64,000 nt of DNA. Source: DSYU01 sp964437595. Lineage in GTDB: Bacteria > Chloroflexota > Anaerolineae > Anaerolineales > Anaerolineaceae. Position numbers and translations under genes: made by a program. Location of the stretch: NCBI GenBank assembly GCA_964437595.1, contig CAYTHO010000018.1, forward strand, positions 1-64,000. Reading direction: 5' to 3'. Each line of letters opens with the position of its first letter. Positions within the stretch are counted from its first letter, which is position 1. The notes under the pieces were generated by a model, which ran no database searches, had not been told where the DNA came from, and worked only from the letters and a program-made list of their open reading frames with translations. This document shows, one piece after another, positions 54,701 to 61,895 of this stretch.

Positions 54701-54847
54701 ATACTGGCGATCCAGGAAGGAAAGGCTGGCCTGCGCGAGCGGAAGATCGTTTACCGGCAGCAGTTCCGCCGCGCGCGGTTCGGTCGTTAAGACGTCTACA
54801 ACGTCCCAATGGTTGCTTTGAAAAAAGTCCCGGAAAGCCACAGCCAC
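51800..54847 (-). CDS. Large DExH helicase (MrfA/YprA-like) with SAP-like C terminus
   Basis: 1015 aa, superfamily 2. Motif I is STGTASGKSLVFQAAAINLL, motif II VVDEVHAY (DEVH), motif III ICASATIANPEIHLSSLFG, motif V TSALELGIDIPNLDICVLIG, motif VI QQRIGRIGRHGP. The overall layout fits the YprA/MrfA group, which takes part in mitomycin-lesion repair. The C-terminal region has no C-x-x-C cluster, so the zinc-binding MZB part typical of MrfA is absent or degenerate. Near the end LADMRGLPASGAKAALVDAL resembles a SAP DNA-binding motif. The start is GTG at 54847; another GTG at 54841 has a better ribosome site (GAGG). Confidence 0.85.
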   Translation of the reverse strand: MAVAFRDFFQSNHWDVVDVLTTEPRAAELLPVNDLPLAQASLSFLDRQYPNGIYCHQKTALRLALAGENICLSTGTASGKSLVFQAAAINLLAQDPKARIMAIYPMKALGNEQRERWQNAMVSAGLAPNAAAAENMVGRIDGSVPPGFRMHILERSRIVVFTPDIIHAWLFSNLKQPVVIDFLRSVRLMVVDEVHAYSGVFGSNSALLFRRMRHLMSLLDARPQVICASATIANPEIHLSSLFGLDFHLIGPQDDTSPRFPLDVYLVQPPGADRFLDEVVRLLEFLTQQNENKRFIAFVDSRKQVELISTILNRLLRDSAKAAEEEPQPDESGEVPQQRARRWTRAAKSAAETEDEADPEGEVTGVLQQLNVLPYRAGYEDHDRRQIQERLVEGTLNGVVSTSALELGIDIPNLDICVLIGVPGSATSLQQRIGRIGRHGPGVVLVVNGGDVHDQAVFAHPQSFFQRPLAESTLYLENEHLQYIHVLCLSRQGGEHDQVLEVAAKTNAKAAVAFARRSSMLFSSPVQWPENFIKMCQKERAGETPRSLASLKMEAHDRPNYTFPLRDVESQFKVERRDGPNVSAMGSLSFAQLMREAYPGAIYYYATIPYRVTRVNVKAKVVTVRREKRYTTQPQKTLPAVFPRLTPGGIFATASQNGLSCLETSLLVRESIRGVVEQRGRTESIYPYPLSREMGFFQEQPYFSRNYFTTGVLMAHPALAAEGVNLEAVAGIVYEAFMLAIPFERQDIGFAADHFRVSRDPMVREGQPFLSIYDQIYGSLRLTARLLDPLTLGQVLFEAALLAGRQTSLSGSPASVAALAEMARTVFTEPRDTLSFGGENGIEQRDSERWERVVMPGSKGLMVRTNEEFHVMRIATTPAGLSYEGTPISMVGTGASVMPLLSDVAEIPGESQSGWYNLQTGEIEPAATLDALRMQSGGAPQPPPAVDSSWLRRMLGTYFDQAALVRLADMRGLPASGAKAALVDALLKEWQPQALLDAALRVYVSALANSSSVSG

Positions 54848-54987
54848 CTCATTTCACTATGTCCTTTAATTGTACTCGATAAAGGCATTTGACAGTTGCG
54901 GGATTTATTACAGCCTATGGGGTTTTCAGTGGTGGGCGAAAAAACCTCTCCCCTTAGGGAACATGATTTAAATGTGGTGGTAGGCAC

Positions 54988-55130
54988 GCCCCGGGACACA
55001 GTCCCGGGGCTAACGGGAGGGAGGAAGCCCGGCAAAGCCGGGCTGGCATAGCATTCGCGCGTCCATTCCACACACAGTCCGGCTCCGCCGGGCTTCGCGC
55101 TTTTCTAGCCCAGGGACTGCGTCCCTGGGC
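54988..55130. repeat. Inverted pair of REP-like elements, family A
   Basis: Unit 1 (54988-55044, plus): GCCCCGGGAC-ACA-GTCCCGGGGC, then TAACGGGAGGGAGGA, then AGCCCGGC-AAA-GCCGGGCT. Unit 2 (55076-55130) is the same design in opposite orientation: its 10-bp hairpin is GCCCAGGGAC-TGC-GTCCCTGGGC (55108-55130), and its other stem is CCGGC-TCC-GCCGG (55079-55091). Read on their own strands, both run 10-bp hairpin, short linker, then GAAGCCCGGC...GCCGG. This head-to-head layout is that of a BIME. It lies between two minus-strand genes. Confidence 0.75.
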
Positions 55131-55212
55131 GGCTGGGCGGCGCCAACCGGACGGCTCCCCTGTTTCCGCACCAGGGAACTGCTGACGAATAATGACCGCA
55201 AAAATCTTGACC

Positions 55213-55255
55213 CCCTCTCTCCACTGTCACACGCTTACTGCGACAATAGAGAGGG
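55213..55255 (-). terminator. Terminator after the GNAT gene
   Basis: CCCTCTCT (55213-55220) pairs with AGAGAGGG (55248-55255), with an inner TGTC/GACA stem. On the minus strand a T-rich stretch (GATTTTTGC) follows within about 15 nt. Confidence 0.55.
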
Positions 55256-55258
55256 CAA

Positions 55259-55717
55259 TCAACCGCGTTTGGGCGGCTTTACGGGCCAGGCCATGATGTA
55301 GTGGGTTTCATTTTCGCCGGTGACGCCGAACCCCACGCGCTGGTACAGGCTGCGGGCGAGGATGTTGGTCTTCAGCACCTGGAGCGCCACCAGCCGGGAC
55401 TGGCGCGAGGCCGCGTCCATCAACTGGCGCAGGATTTGCGTGCCGATTCCGCGCCGCTGAAATTGGGGGAGGATTTCCAGGCTGGCGATGTAGATTTCCT
55501 CGGCCCGCTCCTGAACGTGCAGGGCGCCCGCATCCACCCCATCTACCTGGATGATCTGCAGCACGGACGGGTCAAAATGCCGGCGAAAATACGCAAGCTG
55601 CCAGGCCTCATCCCACGGGCCGTAGGTTTCTTCAATGTAGGCGCGCATGGCCTGTTCGCGCAGGCGGAACAGGAAATCGAAATCCTCCGCAAGGGCTGCA
55701 CGATACGAGAGGTTCAC
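55259..55717 (-). CDS. GNAT-family N-acetyltransferase
   Basis: 152 aa. GNAT features: YRAALAEDFDFLFRLREQAM, IYIASLEILPQFQRRGIGTQ (acetyl-CoA loop Q-R-R-G-I-G-T) and LQVLKTNILARSLYQRVGFG. It resembles small acetyltransferases related to Eis-type or RimI-like enzymes; substrate unknown. GTG start. An upstream GAGGA is 12 nt away, so a weak ribosome site is likely. Same strand as the YbjN gene 15 bp upstream. Confidence 0.85.
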   Translation of the reverse strand: MNLSYRAALAEDFDFLFRLREQAMRAYIEETYGPWDEAWQLAYFRRHFDPSVLQIIQVDGVDAGALHVQERAEEIYIASLEILPQFQRRGIGTQILRQLMDAASRQSRLVALQVLKTNILARSLYQRVGFGVTGENETHYIMAWPVKPPKRG

Positions 55718-55732
55718 AGGCGAAACAATCCT

Positions 55733-56218
55733 CTACAACTCCAAGATCTGGGTTTCAGCGCGCGCCAGGGCAGCCTCGGGGCTTAACCCGGCATGCACCA
55801 CTGCCAGCACGCCGGTGAAGTAGCGGTCCATGGTGCGCACGTTGGCGTACGTCATGGCGCGGACGATCGAAATATCCAGGTCGCCTTCGGGCACTTCGAC
55901 GCTGGTGCGGAAGCGAACGTCGCCTGTGTCGAGGTTCATCTCGAAGTTGCCAACCGGGAGCTGGTAATTGACGCGGGTCAGATATTCCGCGACCGCGGCG
56001 CGGTACTGCAGCGGAATAAACATGCCGGAGGTGGAATAAAAAACAAACCGCCGGTTCTGCTCATCGATGTTCGCAAAGCAAACCCAGGTGCCGTGTTCGC
56101 CACGAAAGCCCGCCCGGACAACGGGCCTATCCTCCAACGGCTGAAAATTCCATCGATCTTCCCGAAAAAACCGGAGGACGACATCCATCATTGGTTGACC
56201 GCCCCTGACATTTTCCAT
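55733..56218 (-). CDS. YbjN-family protein
   Basis: 161 aa. Blocks typical of the YbjN/type III secretion chaperone-like domain are HGTWVCFANIDEQNRRFVFY, MFIPLQYRAAVAEYLTRVNY, and PVGNFEMNLDTGDVRFRTSV. YbjN proteins are small stress-related regulators of unknown biochemistry. AGGAG lies 7 nt before the ATG. Confidence 0.78.
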   Translation of the reverse strand: MENVRGGQPMMDVVLRFFREDRWNFQPLEDRPVVRAGFRGEHGTWVCFANIDEQNRRFVFYSTSGMFIPLQYRAAVAEYLTRVNYQLPVGNFEMNLDTGDVRFRTSVEVPEGDLDISIVRAMTYANVRTMDRYFTGVLAVVHAGLSPEAALARAETQILEL

Positions 56219-56327
56219 ATCAAACTCCTGTTTTCGGTGAAGTATGAGGAGTGAGGGTTATGGGCTGAGAGGTGAGCTCCTCCTGCGCTGCCGGGCAAAG
56301 GCCGCGCAGTGAATACAGATTTTCAAG

Positions 56328-57203
56328 CTAGGTGGTTCCTCGAACCATTTCTACCCGCCGGAAAATTTCGAAAAAGCCCATCTGCAGCAGTGACGGCAGG
56401 TGCGGGTCTTCTGCCGGAAGATTTTCCATGTACGTATCCACATGGGGGAAGCGATTGTACAGGGTGGTGGCCAGGGCAGCCGTAACCGCCCCATGGTCTC
56501 CGGACGTGGTATGGATGACAAAGTGGGAAAGCATAAATTTCTGGTGACGAAAAACCATCCAGCCGTGATCTCCACCGGGCAGCCGGATTTCCAGGCCCTG
56601 CGCATCGCCAGCGTTGATATACGATTCAAGCTCATTGGTCCAGGCCGGGTGAACCGGGTGGGCGCATAAGCGGTCGAGCGCTTCTTCCTTTTCCAGCCAG
56701 GAGGCATTCCCATCCAAACCAGGCGGCGGAGGCCCCGGCGGCCTGCGCAGCACCACCAGCTCGCGCTTGGGTTGAAAACCCACCTTCAGAAACAACTGGT
56801 GGGCGGGGGTATTGCCCTTAATGACTTCCAGGACCGACATGGGGCGACCTAACTGGCGGGTGCAATCAAGTAGAGCAAGCGTCAGCGCTTCCCCGGTGCC
56901 CTTCCGGCGGCGGGCAGGCAGCACGCCCAGACGGGTGATCCAGGTGCGGCCCGAGCGCACGCCTAACATGGCCAGGCCCAGCATTTCATCGCCATCCACC
57001 GCCACCCAGGAACGCTCCATGTCCACATCATAATTCTTGACGTAGGCAGCCAGCCGGGCGGCATTCATTGGCATGGGCACCATATAATCGACGCGCGTCT
57101 GGTTGTAGGCGTTTGTCAAATCTTCAATTGTGTATTGGCTGGCAGGAAATAACCGAACCGTTGAATCGGGTACTGGCAAAGGATGTTGCACAATTGTTGT
57201 CAT
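56328..57203 (-). CDS. Tandem GNAT acetyltransferase
   Basis: 291 aa. The N-terminal GNAT domain is complete (WITRLGVLPARRRKGTGEAL, VLEVIKGNTPAHQLFLKVGF). The C-terminal half (LCAHPVHPAWTNELESYINA, HFVIHTTSGDHGAVTAALAT, MENLPAEDPHLPSLLQMGFF) looks like a second GNAT fold without a clear acetyl-CoA loop. Fused GNATs are common in actinobacterial and Chloroflexota proteins. It follows the response-regulator gene by 17 bp. No Shine-Dalgarno sequence is seen. Confidence 0.8.
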   Translation of the reverse strand: MTTIVQHPLPVPDSTVRLFPASQYTIEDLTNAYNQTRVDYMVPMPMNAARLAAYVKNYDVDMERSWVAVDGDEMLGLAMLGVRSGRTWITRLGVLPARRRKGTGEALTLALLDCTRQLGRPMSVLEVIKGNTPAHQLFLKVGFQPKRELVVLRRPPGPPPPGLDGNASWLEKEEALDRLCAHPVHPAWTNELESYINAGDAQGLEIRLPGGDHGWMVFRHQKFMLSHFVIHTTSGDHGAVTAALATTLYNRFPHVDTYMENLPAEDPHLPSLLQMGFFEIFRRVEMVRGTT

Positions 57204-57220
57204 GTGGATGAATGCCCGGC

Positions 57221-57589
57221 TTATGTTTCAACAAAGTAAGCGTTAATCATCTTGATAAAGGAACGCACATCGATGGGCTTGCTGATGTAGCCATTGCAGC
57301 CATAAGCCGTCACCATCAAGCGGGCAGTCTCCTCCGGCCAGGCCGTTACGGCGATGATCGGGGTGGTTTCGATGCCCGGGATGTCGCGCAGGTAGCCTAT
57401 AAGCGTTTGCCCATCGATATCGGGCAGGCCCAGATCCAGCAAGATCAGGTCGGGGTGATTTTTCTCAGCCGCCGCCAGCCCCTCCTCGGCGGTTTCCGCC
57501 CAGGCCACATTGTAGCCCTGGGAAGTCAATATACGCTCCACCAGGGAAGCGTTATCCGCAATATCTTCGATCAATAGAATATCAGGCAT
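57221..57589 (-). CDS. Receiver-only response regulator (CheY/DivK-like)
   Basis: 122 aa. A single REC domain: ILLIEDIADNASLVERILTS (acidic pair E-D), LILLDLGLPDIDGQTLIG (phospho-acceptor Asp in LLDLGLPD), IIAVTAWPEETAR (T/A switch) and YISKPIDVRSFIKM (Lys). No output domain. It would pass phosphate to a partner not in the window. The ATG at 57589 follows AGGGAA. A TATAAT faces it at 57674-57679 (minus). Confidence 0.92.
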   Translation of the reverse strand: MPDILLIEDIADNASLVERILTSQGYNVAWAETAEEGLAAAEKNHPDLILLDLGLPDIDGQTLIGYLRDIPGIETTPIIAVTAWPEETARLMVTAYGCNGYISKPIDVRSFIKMINAYFVET

Positions 57590-57880
57590 GAAGTGTTCCC
57601 TTTGATGCCCCATCCACAATACGGGTGATTTTTGCCAACCGGCCTAAACCGCGCCGTAATTTCTGATAACCCCATTATATCTGGCGAAAGGAGCGGAGAA
57701 AAGTAATCGAGGCGTTTTTTAATTAAGCTGTAAGCAAAATGCAGAGTGTCAGTCAATTGTCAGTGGTTATGAGTATATTAATAGTAGAACGTTATAGATA
57801 CAGACAATTTCAATCAAGTGCGGGAAATCAGGGGACCGCATTTGGCAAGAGACTTGCCAGACAGCAAGTCTCTTTTTTTT
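57590..57880. other. Intergenic region with a plus-strand terminator-like hairpin
   Basis: A 10-bp stem AGAGACTTGC (57848-57857) and complement (57864-57873) followed by eight Ts (57873-57880) is a clear intrinsic terminator in the plus direction. No plus-strand gene lies upstream. An alternative hairpin TGGCAA-GAGAC-TTGCCA overlaps it, and TGCGG/CCGCA is just before. A short RNA could end here; the promoter is not convincing. Confidence 0.5.
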
Positions 57881-58487
57881 ACATATTGCGCACGTCTGGG
57901 AAGCGCGTGGTGGGGAACGAGAACTGCACCTGGTGGAACAGCCAGCGCTCGCCGTTCGCTGGTGGGGCGCCATCGCCCGTGCCTGGAGCGCGGACCAGCA
58001 CCGCGGTAAAGCGCAGCGGCCAGATGTACTGCTTGCCACGTTCGGCCTCGAACAGGGTGTTGGTGGCCCCGCGCAGCAGCTCTAACATGCGCGCCCGCGG
58101 ATCGACGCCTTCATCCCCGGCGGATTCCTGCATATAGCTCAAGTAGTCGCGGATGGTCTCATTGGGGTCCAGGTCCATGGTGACGGCGCCGGTGGTGGCC
58201 AGCCAGGCAACGCTGCCCAGCACGTGGATGCGCGCGTCGGCCACATCCAGCCGCACGTCTCCCCAGCCTTCCCAATCGTTCTGGACAAGATCACAGGCCG
58301 CGTCACTGCCCAGGCACCACTCATCATCGCCTGGCTCGATGGCGCCGGTGCCGATCATCTCAAGGTCATCCCCGGCTATGAACAGGGCGCGGAAATCTTC
58401 GATAGCCGCTACGTTGCGCTGCTCGTACCCATCTTGAAATTTTTGGAGCGTATCGCGCACCGCCTGGATTTCGGATGCATTCATCAT
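57879..58487 (-). CDS. SnoaL/NTF2-like protein
   Basis: 202 aa. The N-terminal helix (EIQAVRDTLQKFQDGYEQRN) and the block VAAIEDFRALFIAGDDLEMI are typical of the SnoaL_3 family, a cone-shaped fold used by enzymes and binding proteins. The extra C-terminal strand has FTAVLVRAPGTGDG and ERWLFHQVQFSFPTTRFPDV. Substrate unknown. AGGAGG is 5 nt before the ATG at 58487. Confidence 0.8.
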   Translation of the reverse strand: MMNASEIQAVRDTLQKFQDGYEQRNVAAIEDFRALFIAGDDLEMIGTGAIEPGDDEWCLGSDAACDLVQNDWEGWGDVRLDVADARIHVLGSVAWLATTGAVTMDLDPNETIRDYLSYMQESAGDEGVDPRARMLELLRGATNTLFEAERGKQYIWPLRFTAVLVRAPGTGDGAPPANGERWLFHQVQFSFPTTRFPDVRNM

Positions 58488-58620
58488 ATGGCCTCCTTCC
58501 GAATCCAATATAGCAAAATTTTTCAGAAGGGGTTAGTCAAAAGGAGGTGGAAAAATACGCGGACGGACACAAGGCGAAGCGGGCCATGCATACCGCATGG
58601 TGCTCGCGCGGGCGGGGAGA

Positions 58621-58670
58621 GTCCTCGCTTCACGAGCGGCGGACAGGGATGTCCGCCCTACGAGGGCGCG
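58621..58670 (-). repeat. REP-like element, family B, copy 2
   Basis: Read on the minus strand: CTCGTAGGGCGGACA-TCCC-TGTCCGCC (hairpin 58638-58657), then GCTCGTGAAGCGAGG. The TGA in this tail is the stop codon of the gene at 58630-59472. The core matches the copy at 29270-29296 (GTAGG, C-G-G, A-TCCC-T, C-C-G). Confidence 0.7.
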
Positions 58671-59472
58671 GATTGGCGCCGAGCTGCTCATTTACGTCGA
58701 CGTTGTAGGCGATGCCATCCACCGTCCAGTAGGCCCAGGGCGCGCCGGGCTGGCCCCAGGCAACATCGGTTTTGTAGGGGATGAGCAGGCCGTTGAATTC
58801 TTTCCAATCCAGCAGGTCCACGCGCCAGGGCTCCTTATCGGGCGAATCATCCGCAAAACGCAGGGCGCTGATGTGGGTCATGCGGCGGGTGAGGGGGTCA
58901 AAATGCACGTCCAGGCTTTCGGCGGCGTCTTTGTAGGGCACCACCAGGCGCGACGTGTGATCGTCTACGGGCAGCCAGCGGATATGCGGGTTGTGCACGT
59001 AGACAGACGGCAGCCAGACCATATCGGCCCACAGGGTGAGGAGCTGGCCCTGATCCACGCGATCGCCGGTTTCGACCTTTTCGCCCATCTCGAACAGGCC
59101 CGCGCCGTCGATCCAGGAATCGATGCCGCGCATGACCGGGCGGTGGAACCAGGTGACCTCCATGCGGCGGGAATAGGCCTCGCCGGCGCGGTACCAGGTC
59201 TTGAAGCGCAGCGGCACCCATACGCCGCGGATGGAGGCGCGGCCCCTGCCCCATACCACCGCCGAGGCGATGGCCGGGGGAGCTTCGCCGATGGTCTCCA
59301 CAAAGTGACGGCGCACGGGCTCGGGCAGGCCGGGCTGCATGGGGGTGGGATCGCCCAGGCGGGCGGGGGCCGGGTGCGCTCGGAAAGGCCTGGGGACGAT
59401 GACCAGCCCCAGGCTGAAAAGCCCGATTAGGCCGAGCAGGACGATCATCGCCAGAAAGAAGTAAAACAGCAT
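58630..59472 (-). CDS. Membrane-anchored DUF6544-type protein
   Basis: 280 aa. One N-terminal membrane helix (AMIVLLGLIGLFSLGLVIVP) is followed by a conserved-looking exported domain: MQPGLPEPVRRHFVETIGEA, WFHRPVMRGIDSWIDGAGLF, YVHNPHIRWLPVDDHTSRLV. The pattern fits DUF6544, role unknown. The C-terminal stretch RRADIPVRRS is translated from a REP-like element and the stop codon lies in it, so the native C terminus is probably lost or extended. Confidence 0.7.
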   Translation of the reverse strand: MLFYFFLAMIVLLGLIGLFSLGLVIVPRPFRAHPAPARLGDPTPMQPGLPEPVRRHFVETIGEAPPAIASAVVWGRGRASIRGVWVPLRFKTWYRAGEAYSRRMEVTWFHRPVMRGIDSWIDGAGLFEMGEKVETGDRVDQGQLLTLWADMVWLPSVYVHNPHIRWLPVDDHTSRLVVPYKDAAESLDVHFDPLTRRMTHISALRFADDSPDKEPWRVDLLDWKEFNGLLIPYKTDVAWGQPGAPWAYWTVDGIAYNVDVNEQLGANPRPRRADIPVRRS

Positions 59473-59507
59473 GCGCGCAATCCCTGCCGGGCAGGGCCGG
59501 CTGAAGG

Positions 59508-60374
59508 CTACTTTTGGGCCACGATGGCGATCAGGTTGCTGCCGTCTTCCTCTCCGGTGAGGGAGGGGAAGAACTCAATATGCGAAAAGCCGCACGACTC
59601 GATCAATGACACGTACTCGGCGGTGGTGTAGGCCTGGTAGCTGGCGGCATAGCGGGTAACCTCACCCGTCGCGGCGTCGACGAGGATATGGCGGTTGGTG
59701 ACCACCCGGGCGCTTTCATCCCAACAGGCTTCGAAGAGCATCAGGTGGGGCTGGTCGGAGAACAGGCCACTCTGGGCGGTGTACCAGGTGGAAGGGGCTT
59801 TACCCAACTGGCGGATGAAGTCTTCGGGGTGGGGTTCGAGCAGCAGGCGCCCGCCCGGCTTGAGCGCGGCGAAGGCTTTGGTGAGGATGGCCCTGGCATC
59901 GGCGGGGCAAAAGACGTTGAATTCGCCGTAGATCATCATCACCAGGTCGTTGCCGGCGGGGTACGGCACGGCGCGGATATCGCCGAGGGTGAAAGCGCAG
60001 GCGAACCCCGCTGAAGCGGCGGAGTTACCGGCGGGGTTACCGGCGAACTGGCGGGCATAGTCGATGGAGGCGGGGGAGAAATCGATGCCGTGGACGGCGT
60101 GCCCGGCCTGGGCCAGGCGCTGGGCGTACAAGCCGGGGCCGCAGCCCAGGTCGAGGATGCGGGCGGGGGCGCCGGGCGGGGTGGGCAGCACGCGGGCGAT
60201 GATGAAGCGGGCGTGGCGGTCGATGGTCTGGAAGCGGCGCGAGGCGGCGTCGTGGTCCTGGCTGAGGTGCTCTTTGAGCATGCGCTGGCTGAACTGCGGG
60301 TCGTTCCAGGGGATGTTGTCGCCTTCGGACCAGGGGCGCGGCGCGGGACGGGAGACGAGATCGCTGAGGTTCAT
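59508..60374 (-). CDS. Class I SAM-dependent methyltransferase
   Basis: 288 aa. Motif I is ILDLGCGPGLYAQRLAQAGH, motif II end VHGIDFSPASIDYARQFAG, and motif III around VMMIYGEFNVFCPADARAIL with LKPGGRLLLEPHPEDFIRQL. It resembles small-molecule O- or N-methyltransferases; substrate unknown. Its start overlaps the stop of the upstream DUF5680 gene by 4 bp (ATGA), so the pair is coupled. Confidence 0.88.
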   Translation of the reverse strand: MNLSDLVSRPAPRPWSEGDNIPWNDPQFSQRMLKEHLSQDHDAASRRFQTIDRHARFIIARVLPTPPGAPARILDLGCGPGLYAQRLAQAGHAVHGIDFSPASIDYARQFAGNPAGNSAASAGFACAFTLGDIRAVPYPAGNDLVMMIYGEFNVFCPADARAILTKAFAALKPGGRLLLEPHPEDFIRQLGKAPSTWYTAQSGLFSDQPHLMLFEACWDESARVVTNRHILVDAATGEVTRYAASYQAYTTAEYVSLIESCGFSHIEFFPSLTGEEDGSNLIAIVAQK

Positions 60375-60859
60375 TGGATAATCTGCCCTCCGTGAAAATC
60401 GAGGCGGTAGATGACCTGCCCATCGAAGGCGATGGTTTCTTCGCCCCGGAAGGCCGTTGGGCTGCCTTCCCAGCGGCAGGCGTAGGTGAAGCGGCCCTGC
60501 TGAAATTCCGCCGGGCCGCGGTAGGGGGCCTCGGAGGGCGGCTGAAGCAGGGCGTGCTTGAGGAAGGGGGAGAAGCCATCCGGGAAGGTTTCGACGGTCA
60601 TCGTGCCGTAATAGTTCATCGACCAGAGCGGCTGGCCCTGGTACCAGACGGCCTCCTCACCGGCAAAGGCGAAGCCGCCCAGGTAGGTGTCCAGATAGAG
60701 CCAATCGCCTTCCTGGTAACGCAAGTCGTGCGAGGCGGGGCGGGAAGGGTCGACTCTGCCGCCATCGCCGGCGCCGCTAGCGGCGGCGCCGCTTGCGGCG
60801 TAGGTGTTCTTTTTCGCCCGGAGGAGAAATGGGATGAAGTGTGGGTCGTGGATGTCCAT
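60371..60859 (-). CDS. DUF5680 domain protein
   Basis: 162 aa. After an Ala/Gly-rich low-complexity insert (AASGAAASGAGDGG) the DUF5680 fold is visible: DLRYQEGDWLYLDTYLGGFA, WYQGQPLWSMNYYGTM, YRGPAEFQQGRFTYACRWEG, FRGEETIAFDGQVIYRLDFH. Function unknown. TAAAAT (60866-60871) with an extended TG lies 6 nt before the ATG, so the transcript is probably leaderless. It is coupled with the methyltransferase gene that follows. Confidence 0.8.
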   Translation of the reverse strand: MDIHDPHFIPFLLRAKKNTYAASGAAASGAGDGGRVDPSRPASHDLRYQEGDWLYLDTYLGGFAFAGEEAVWYQGQPLWSMNYYGTMTVETFPDGFSPFLKHALLQPPSEAPYRGPAEFQQGRFTYACRWEGSPTAFRGEETIAFDGQVIYRLDFHGGQIIQ

Positions 60860-61125
60860 AGAGAAATTTTAGCATAGATGCCGGGAGGCGATTCTGATAT
60901 TGGAAGCCTCTCCGTAAACAATTACGCAAGAAAGCAGTGGAGAAACCCGCCACCTTCTCTCAACGTCTAGGGTCAATGGGGGGGGGGTTAATACGAATTA
61001 ATGCAATTGGTAAGGTGCTATAATCCCAGCCACGAAGGATTTCGGGATAATTTCGCTTGCTCAAAGGTTTACTATCCCATTAGCCAGCACATTTCCACAC
61101 CTATATAAAGCTGCACCTTCCTCAT
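60860..61125. other. Intergenic region with leaderless -10 and a G10 run
   Basis: The minus-strand extended -10 TGCTAAAAT (60866-60874) serves the DUF5680 gene. A run of ten G (60978-60987) lies in the middle; such runs are prone to slippage and sequencing error. A plus-strand TATAAT near 61019 has no gene to serve. Nothing else is seen. Confidence 0.45.
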
Positions 61126-61884
61126 CTATTGTTTAGGATTGAGAATTTCAATATCGCCAGTAAAGGGATTTATCGCTATTTCAAAGATAACATCCCACCT
61201 CCCATCTTTATTATTCGAATAAGAAACACTCCAACCTTTTCTAACTGACCCAGGTGCCAGCACATTGATCGTGCAGTCGTTCCCAAATTTCAGCCGTCTT
61301 TCGGTTGCTCCATTCTGTTCCGCTATTTGTACGGCTTCCTCTGCCGATATTCTATACTGTGCTAGATTGATTGGCGTCTTGACCTGGATATTGGGCGTGT
61401 AATCTTCTTTCATCGTAAAGACATACTGATCTGGCGGTCTAATATAGGTATGGAATTCTCTTCGGGTTTCCTCCTTATCTGTTGGTAAAACGATAAAGGA
61501 GATTATTTCTGCCTCGTTAAAGAGCCCCTGCTCGATCTCCTCGCAATCCATCTTGAAGGTCATCGAGTATATATCCTGTGCTTCCAAAGATTCTTGCCAT
61601 GCTTGTTGGTAGATGGCTTTGGCAATGCGTAAGTAATCTGCTTGGCTCCAAGACACCTCTTCATAAGTGGAAGACCTCGCCTGTGGAGTTGATTCAAGCA
61701 GTGTAAAAATATCTGTTTTGCCTTGATCAAGTGAATCGAGAATGGTTAATGAGTTGATGGCAAAATATCGGGACTCAAAATTAGAATGTGATTCGTTTGT
61801 ATCAAACCATACATTACATCCCGAAAAGCCAAAAACAGTAGTACACAGAAGTAACACCACCCATCTTTTGAGTTTATACATCAT
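61126..61884 (-). CDS. Lipoprotein of unknown function beside an RHS remnant
   Basis: 252 aa. The lipobox is TTVFGFSGCN (Cys about 23). The mature part is rich in Asn, Glu and Thr, with strands such as EEVSWSQADYLRIAKAIYQQ and WDVIFEIAINPFTGDIEILN. No family is recognised. Its base composition is clearly lower in GC than the rest of the window, like the RHS tail next to it (11-bp gap). It may be an immunity or accessory protein for the RHS tip, which is inference from position only. AAGGAA lies 8 nt before the ATG. Confidence 0.6.
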   Translation of the reverse strand: MMYKLKRWVVLLLCTTVFGFSGCNVWFDTNESHSNFESRYFAINSLTILDSLDQGKTDIFTLLESTPQARSSTYEEVSWSQADYLRIAKAIYQQAWQESLEAQDIYSMTFKMDCEEIEQGLFNEAEIISFIVLPTDKEETRREFHTYIRPPDQYVFTMKEDYTPNIQVKTPINLAQYRISAEEAVQIAEQNGATERRLKFGNDCTINVLAPGSVRKGWSVSYSNNKDGRWDVIFEIAINPFTGDIEILNPKQ

Positions 61885-61895
61885 AAGCTTTTTCC

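Noticed and set aside
60978..60987. G10 run as a phase-variation switch
   Set aside because: It lies between genes, not in a coding frame or between promoter boxes, so no switching role can be supported. It may also be an assembly error.
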